DNA from: Gnetum montanum
Taxonomy: Eukaryota; Streptophyta; Gnetopsida; Gnetales; Gnetaceae
Direction: 5' to 3'
DNA length: 64,000 nt
Assembly: GCA_015680685.1 (NCBI GenBank)
Contig: MNCI01003573.1
Location: 561,465 to 625,464 of the forward strand
The notes under the pieces were generated by a model, which did not search any database, was not told the DNA's origin, and was given only the letters and a program-made list of their open reading frames with translations. Numbering within the stretch: the first letter of the stretch is position 1; every line of letters begins with the position of its first letter. This document shows positions 57,688 to 64,000 of the stretch, piece after piece. Made by a program: the position numbers and the translations under genes.

Positions 57688-57815
57688 GTTTAGCTACATA
57701 CTAACTAAACAATGACCTTTTCAATGTCCCAACATGTGTATTTATATGTGAGAACTGAGTAGGAGATATCATAGTTGCCATGTTGCATCATAGGATGTGA
57801 TGTCATAGCCAATGT
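57688..57815. repeat. Repeat shared with 44895-45020
   Basis: GTTTAGCTAC..CTAACTAA.CAATGACCTTTTCAA to TTGCCATGTTGCATCATAGGATG matches 44895-45020 with few changes. Likely the U3/TATA end of the same degenerate LTR type. Confidence 0.75.
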
Positions 57816-58300
57816 ACAATAATTTTTATTATTTATTAATCCCAGGACAAAGGCTCTAATGGTGTTTTCTATCAAATCATCATCATAGCCTTAAGCTTTC
57901 TAACATAATATTTTATTTTTTATCTTGATGTAAAATTACAATCAATGGATTATGATTTTCATTATTCATCAATCCACAAATATGAATAGCAAAAAAGAAC
58001 TCATGTAGCTAATCTCATTTTGTTGGAACAAGGCTAGAATCATAATGATGATGATCAATCCAGATAGGCTATGCTAAAGTTTCCCAGTGAAATGTCATCT
58101 TCGCCTTAAGATTCCTAACAAAACATATTTGACATTTCATCACCTTGAGGTACATGAATGTATATGTGTTAACATAGAGATGAATACCATTTTAGTCAAT
58201 CAATTTGAAGTAATCCTAGATTCATCAACACATCAATGGTAATGCAATTTTCATAAATGCCTACATAAATATGCATACCCATTGCATTTATGACATTATT
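57816..58300. other. No gene recognised
   Basis: AT-rich DNA; no signal beyond being between two LTR fragments. Confidence 0.3.
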
Positions 58301-58700
58301 TGATCATTCCTTAGAAAAACTCTATTAGTTTTATTTGAGTGCTTGCTATACCTAGATACACTTGCATGATAGCAATAAAATCAAGATTTATTCTATCCAT
58401 TGTAGCACTCAACCTAGTATTTAATTTCTTTTATTGCACTTTACTTTAATCATTCCTTTATTCTCTGTACATGAAGTTAATTATTTTATTTCACACATAT
58501 AAGTATGATTAACTTTAATCATAAATGTATTAACACTTGGTAATTCTAGTGATGAATCAAATGGTAACCTAGCAATGTTGGCATATGTTTAGGATGTATA
58601 TGACAAGTAAGGAACAAATACTCTATGCTTAAAATAGATTAGATTTACTTCTCATACATAGGTTTATTTAATATTTTCATCTTCAATAATTTGGGGCTTA
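58301..58700 (+). repeat. Element C 5' LTR fragment
   Basis: Shares with 63870-64000 and with the block b LTR (11470-11540) the order: AGCAATAAAATCAAGATT, ATCCATTGTAGCACT, ACTTTACTTTAATCATTCC. Truncated at both sides. Confidence 0.5.
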
Positions 58701-58734
58701 TGCCTTGAATTCAAATTTCATTAAAATGCAAATA

Positions 58735-59160
58735 CCCAAGAGGTTACCTTATTCTTAAGGCAACTACATGCAACCCTATCCCTAGTAATAGTATTACCCA
58801 AGTAGGGCTTTACCTCAACCTCAAGAGACTTACCAATAGTGGCAAAATCCATAGTCATGGGCAATGCCACCTCCTATGGTAATAATATGTCTACAAAAAA
58901 ATTGATTCATATGCATATTATGTCCAATAACCTATATCTCCTAGTGGCCATACTACACATACTATGTTTATCATTATTATCCTCTCAAATCATAGGTTGT
59001 CACTCCATGTGCTAAATCTTCTTCCACCTATATTCCTCATTCTCTACAACATTTTCAACCTCATGCTCTAAAAAATTTTATTATTTGCTCTTCCAATATA
59101 GGGAGAAATTCCTTTGCAGCCTCAATAATAGAATATGACTAGAGTAGTAAACTTGCAACT
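58735..59160 (+). pseudogene. Element C gag tail
   Basis: Matches Element B from 49430 onward (AGAGGTTACCTTATTCTTAAGG against AAAGGTTATCTTATCCCCAAGG style), then Tyr/Pro-rich text. No open frame of note. Confidence 0.5.
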
Positions 59161-59549
59161 AGATAACAACTGAAGTGATTCAAAGTGTAAGCCTAAGGAA
59201 CAACCATTTTTTAGGTTAGCTAGTCCATCTAAATCTTCATAGGAATCTATGATCATGGATTTTATGAAAACAACCTCCTAAATAATATCTAAGCCATCTT
59301 CAAATTAAAGTTCTTCCAACATACAAATTGTCATGTTTACTCATGTTGTTACAAACTAGATAAATCTAGAAACTCTATTCTAAAAAAGAACTAACTCAGA
59401 AAGTCCTTTATTTTATTTGTAGATCATAGAAAATGCACTATGAAAGGCTTTATTAGACTTAGTTTCTAGAGTTGATCTAGCCTCTCAAGAGATGTAAAAG
59501 GCATGGAACCTATCATCACTATAGAAATGCAACATCAACTTGAAACTTA

Positions 59550-59830
59550 CAAACTAATCCATCATTGTTTCCTTGTAACTAGTAGAAGAAATTGTAATCA
59601 CCATTAGTGATTAGTCCTACCTTGTTGATTTTCTAGTAGTACATTTAGGTAACTGTAAGAGGGACTTTTTCATCATCATAGGAAGAACTTGACTAAGCAC
59701 AATTAATGCCAAGATAGGGATTACATATATGTTCTTGGAAGTTTCTAAGAAGAATAAGCATATAATAATAGATAAGAATAGTGTTTCATGCATCATGTAT
59801 AGCAACACAAGGTGCAATTACATGTAGAAA
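59550..59830 (+). pseudogene. Element C protease
   Basis: The plus strand reads EEIVITISD*SYLVDFLVVH, then RDFFIIIGRT*LSTINAKIG, collinear with the Element B protease. Active-site segment not readable. Confidence 0.65.
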
Positions 59831-59999
59831 ATATAAGTTATTAGAAGAAAAACTATTAAAACATGTTAATCATAAGTCAAATCAATAAATGTACAAAGAT
59901 GCTTGTATGTACCAACCACCAAGCAAGATGGCACCTAGTAACTGACTTCAGAAAAAAGCTACAATTCTATAATATGGATGGAACAAGTAGAGATCCTTA

Positions 60000-60900
60000 C
60001 AAGTGCCTACATTGATGAAATGAATAAGATGAAGAAACTCAAATACCAACTCTCCCATGTAGAGAATCAACAAGAAGAAAACATGAATTAGGAAGAATTA
60101 CAAATTCTAGAATCATCTAAATTGGAACCCTTAGAACTAAAAACATTATCGGCATCACTTGACTATGTGTTTATAAAAATTTAAAACTAGTAATTGAAAA
60201 TGCCCAAATCATAAAAAAAAAAGGTTGAAGATGCAAAAGATGATGAACAAATGGCCAAAAATATTTTCTTGATCATATGATAAAATAATAGGTATCGATC
60301 CATGCATATGTGAGCACAAAATCTACATAGACCCTACTATCAAACCCAAAAGATAGTCATAGAGAAGACTGACTCAAAAACTTAAACTAGTAGTTAAAAG
60401 GAAGTGGAAAAGCTCCTTAAGATTAGATTCATCTAACCTATTATGGATAGTAAGTTGATGAATCCATTAGTTATTATACTAAAGAAAAGAGGGTAGTGGG
60501 TGATCTGCATAGATTTTTAGTTGTTGAACATGATAACATTCAAGAACTACTTTTCATTCCCATTTGTGAACTAAGTATTGGACATCATTATAGGTCATAG
60601 GCATTACAACTTTCTAGATGGCTACAGTAGCTATAATCAAATCTAAATATCCTTAGAAGATATAGCTAAGATAACATTCATAAATCTTGGGGAACTTTTG
60701 TATATAAGAAGATGTTCTTTGCCCTTTGTAATAGACCTACAATCTTCTAATGCCTTATCCTTGACATCTTTTAGTAACAAATTAACAATAGTGTTTATGT
60801 CTTCATTAATAACTTCTCAACTTATAAGTCTGATTTTGAGCAAGCATTGGACCATCGAGAGGAGGTGTTGAAATGGTACATTGAAATAAATATTAAGCTT
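60000..60900 (+). pseudogene. Element C reverse transcriptase
   Basis: VIILKKRG*WVICIDF*LLN, then FLDGYSSYNQI at about 60608, then a frameshift and MFFALCN-type remains and VFINNF, the xMDD position. Collinear with Element B; numerous stops. Confidence 0.75.
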
Positions 60901-61800
60901 AATTAGCAAGGAAGCCATTTGATGGTATAAGAAGGAATTATTCTTAGGCATCAAATTTTAGAAAAGAAAATAGAAGTGGATCTAGAAAAGATAAGGGTGA
61001 TCTAAGGAATAAAAAAAAAGGCCAAAAACTATAAAAGATGGTAGATGATTCATTGGACATATCAAATACTATAGAAGTTTTATTGAGAATTTTTCCAAAA
61101 TTTCAAATCCACTAGTGAAGCTAATAGAGAAAGATGTACCATTTTAGGGGACCAAGGAATGTGATCATAAATTGAAACTTCTAAATTAGAAGCTTATAGA
61201 AACTCCACTTCTACAAGCTCCTAAGTAATCCAAGCCATTTGAAATCATGACTAATACATCTAAATTTTCTTTGGAAGAAGTTCTTACATAACTAAATAAT
61301 TAGAAATGTTCATATTAAACATTATATAAGTAGGAGTATTATGGGTGCACAGTTGAACTACATCATAATAGAGAAGGAATTGATAGCTGTGGATATCTAA
61401 TTTTTATGCACATAAATCATAGCACAATACACTTCCTCATGAATAAGCCAATGATTAACCACTATATTATATGATGGCTAGTGATTTTGCAAGATTTTTA
61501 CCTTACAATGATTGAGAGAAATGAAACAAAGAATGTTGTGGTCAATCACTTGTCTTAGTTATGGTGGAATAACAAAGTTTATAAAGAGCCTATTTTTTGA
61601 TCATTTTCCTGATGAAATACCTTTTGCAAAGGCAATAATGATAAAAATAGTTGCAACCATACCATGATATGTAGAAATATTCATATATCTACTTGCACAA
61701 GAGTTCCCTACTAAATGAAATAACAAGAAAAATCACCACTTCCTTCACCAAGTCAAGCACTATATGAAAATAAAGGGTAGCCTCTATAAAATCTACATGA
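60900..61800 (+). pseudogene. Element C connection and RNase H
   Basis: Readable pieces include GHIKYYRSFIENFSKIS, HINHSTIHFLMNKPM (the HTDHSA region) and NVVVNHLS. Strongly decayed. Confidence 0.6.
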
Positions 61801-61809
61801 ATAGCTTGA

Positions 61810-62930
61810 TGTGATTATGTGTACCTAATGAAGATCAACTTAAGATTCTCCAAGATGCTCATAAAGGATCTTGGGGAAACCATTATGTAGAAAGGAGAAC
61901 AACCATCAAAATCCTCATGTTAGGGTATTTTTGATCCACAATATTCAAGAATGTTAATAACTTTACCAACTCCTGCAAGCAATGCCAACAAGATGAAGGA
62001 ATGACTACCAAGCTAGAGGATCTACAATAATGGATCCAATCATTGGAACCCTTTTATTTTTAAGGAATTTATTTCACCAGTCCCATCACACCCATATCAA
62101 ATGGGAAATCCTACATTATAATTGTGATAGGCTATTACACCGAATGGGTAGAGGCTATGGTAGTAATAGACTATATATCCACTCCTGCAACTTGATTTTT
62201 TCAAAAAAATATGGAAAATAGGTTTGGTATGACTAGGGCACTTATTTCTAATAATAAAACTCATTTTATAGATGTTACTTTCAAGAAGCTAATGAGATTC
62301 TTCAAGATGAAACATAAACTAACAACATCTATCATCCCCAAGCAAATAATTAGGCTAAGTTAATAAATAGGAAAATCATAAGGATCCTTATTATAACCAT
62401 TTATAGATATAGGAGATATTGTAGTACAAAAATCAATGATACATTATGTACCTACCATTCCAATTGGAAAATCTCTATAGGCTACTCCCCCTCTAAGTTA
62501 GTGTACACTAAGCTACCAAATTGTACCATCTAAGTAGAGTAATGTATACTCAACACAATTCATAAGCTTAATCTAAATATCAATCTAGCATAAAAAGAAC
62601 ACCTCATGAACCTCAACATGATAGATGAAAATCAAATAATAATCCTTATGATGAATGAAGTGCATAAGGCATATACCAAATAACATCATGATGCTAGAAT
62701 AGAATAAGTAAATTTTCAATCAACAGATAAGGTCCTTTACTAGAACCCCACACATGTTCCTCAATGAAAAAAATTTCAAATATTATGGAAAGAACCATAT
62801 ATTACCCACTCTACTTTCCATTGAACTGCCATGAGAATTTACCATCCTAATTGCTCGAACAAGCTAATTTTGGTTCACACATAATAGATCAAATTGTTTA
62901 TGGATTTTTAGATAACTAGAAACTCTAACA
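61810..62930 (+). pseudogene. Element C integrase
   Basis: VPNEDQLKILQDAHKGSWGN, ERRTTIKIL, CKQCQQDEGM (CxxC kept), ITPISNGKSYIIIVIGYYTE, FGMTRALISNNKTHF and ATMRIYHP. Collinear with Element B integrase. Confidence 0.7.
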
Positions 62931-62984
62931 ACACCTTAACCAATGGTCAAGTCCACTCTATTTTTCATATATCCACCTCATAAC

Positions 62985-63550
62985 TTATTCATGGGGGAGA
63001 TACTCATCTAATTTGATATTCTATGAGGACTTATTATTCATATTTTTATTTTATAATTCATTTTCAATTTTTCAATTTTTCTTATGTTTGCTATTTCTTG
63101 TAAGTCTATTTTCTTTTATAAACTTTTTCTTTCTTGAGTTATCTCTATTTTAAATATTCTATTAATTTTTTATTTTACATTAATAACAAATCTTTATCAT
63201 GAAAGTAGTATGCTTCTTCTTACATTAAAATTAAAAATTAACTCATCATATTTATGCCTTGAGAAAATGGGGAAAGAACCAAGAGAGAATGAAAAAGGGG
63301 TATGACATCAACGGAACTTGCCAATTCTTTGTACTTTCTCTATGGGTCTTAATAATCTATGTTTTTATTTCGATGAAATCATGTTTTTGAATACATGTTG
63401 CCTTACCATGTTATTAGAAAGACATGTTACCCATGCTTGAAAGTAGTTCTTTAGTAAGAAAAGAACAATCATTAATTAATTAATTAATGAAAAAAATGAT
63501 TCTTCATGTACCATTTGATGAATCATGATTTACTTGGCCTTGACATTGGA
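62985..63550 (+). other. Element C post-integrase segment
   Basis: Internal PPT-like tract, T-rich tract and the conserved GTATGACATCAACGGAACTTG landmark, all as in Element B and block b. Confidence 0.55.
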
Positions 63551-63559
63551 GCCTTAACA

Positions 63560-64000
63560 TCTAATGAATTGATGTTTTCTATTTACTTTGACATCGAGTA
63601 TGCAATGTTAGGGCTACGATGTTAAGTACACAACGTTGAGGCCTGGCTACAACATCGATTATCTGATGTTAGGGTATGTACTCTAACTTATAAATATAGT
63701 GTCTACGCTCCCATTTTGAGTTAGTTTTGAAATAGTTTTGCATTATTTTTTCATAATTTTTTCAATAGAGTAGTTGAATTCTTACAATTTTATTCTATAA
63801 TCTTAGAGAATAGTCAGTAAGTGCCCATAGAGTGGATCTAAGTTAGTTGTACAAATTATTTGATTGGCAATGTACTTGGACATATTCTATGAGCAGCAAT
63901 AAGATCAAGATTGATTCTTATTCATTGCAGCACCTTGACTTAAATTAGATTTACTTTCCATGGAATTTACTTTTCATGTACTTAGTTAATATTTACATTT
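63560..64000 (+). repeat. Element C 3' LTR, partial
   Basis: U3 with alternating ACATCGA and CGATGTT words (63590-63675), TATAAATA at 63689-63696, then R/U5 text matching 58301 onward. Cut by the window end. Confidence 0.6.

Larger units (their letters stand above)
58301..64000 (+). mobile_element. Element C: heavily decayed plus-strand relative of Element B, cut by the window end
   Basis: In order: R/U5-like LTR fragment (58.3-58.7 kb), gag tail, protease, RT, RNase H, integrase, PPT-like ATTCATGGGGGAGATAC (~62990), post-integrase landmark (AAAGAACCAAGAGAG..TATGACATCAACGGAACTTG, ~63270) and an LTR start with TATA at 63689-63696. It is collinear with Element B but far more diverged, so an older insertion. 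The N-terminal gag and most of the 5' LTR are missing. Confidence 0.75.

Noticed and set aside
57408-57715. Overlapping 89- and 73-codon plus ORFs
   Set aside because: They lie within a copia-type LTR defined by its ends and PBS, so coding is unlikely.
1-64000. tRNA, rRNA, CRISPR or bacterial-type operons
   Set aside because: No cloverleaf, rRNA segment or regularly spaced identical repeats were seen; the context is plant nuclear.

Overview
The window is a gene-poor, AT-rich block of a large seed-plant nuclear genome. It is built almost entirely of nested, decayed LTR retrotransposons: Ty3/gypsy of Athila-like and Tat/Ogre-like type, plus Ty1/copia remnants. A gymnosperm or other giant-genome plant is plausible, but the sequence does not fix the species. 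I found no intact cellular gene, tRNA, rRNA or CRISPR array. Nearly all coding regions carry in-frame stops and frameshifts.

Layout. (1) 1-1.85 kb: degenerate array built around a CCCATTTC word, with a 170-bp tandem duplication. (2) 2.08-3.34 kb and 39.34-40.33 kb: two halves of one minus-strand copia element (integrase/protease side, then gag). They are split by 'Element A' (3347-39342), a minus-strand Tat/Ogre-like element with ~1.09-kb LTRs and a 5-bp target duplication (acacc). (3) Element A has itself been hit repeatedly. Its 3' LTR holds a solo Athila-like LTR (3499-4222, TSD ggagt). Its interior holds block b (~5.53-12.03 kb, +; gag fragment, env-position ORF, 3' LTR), block c (~15.06-24.19 kb, +; ~190-bp and 35-bp repeat arrays around an intron-containing-looking ORF), and block d (24.68-35.14 kb, minus; an Athila-like copy whose reverse transcriptase, RNase H and integrase are deleted). 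Block d is interrupted in gag by block e (28826-32808, TSD catat), which carries an alpha-tubulin gene fragment. (4) 40.7-46.55 kb: old debris. (5) 46562-56421: 'Element B', the most complete element, Athila-like, 9.86 kb, with both LTRs, an Asp-tRNA-type primer site, gag-pro-RT-RH-INT in order and a perfect 5-bp TSD (ccatg); its catalytic residues are mutated. (6) 56.4-57.7 kb: copia-type LTR with a Met-tRNA-type primer site. (7) 58.3-64 kb: a very old plus-strand relative of Element B, running off the window end.

The most interesting signal is a shared promoter module in the Athila-like LTRs. It is a 10-bp palindrome (consensus GCGATATCGC), repeated 2-5 times at 14- or 21-bp spacing. The nearest copy lies exactly 16 bp from the TATA box in six separate LTRs, on either strand. 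Other notable items are the tubulin capture, two independent pol-less copies that keep the same post-integrase segment, a perfect 24-bp inverted duplication at a broken LTR, and a post-integrase region with a conserved small ORF and a candidate splice acceptor.
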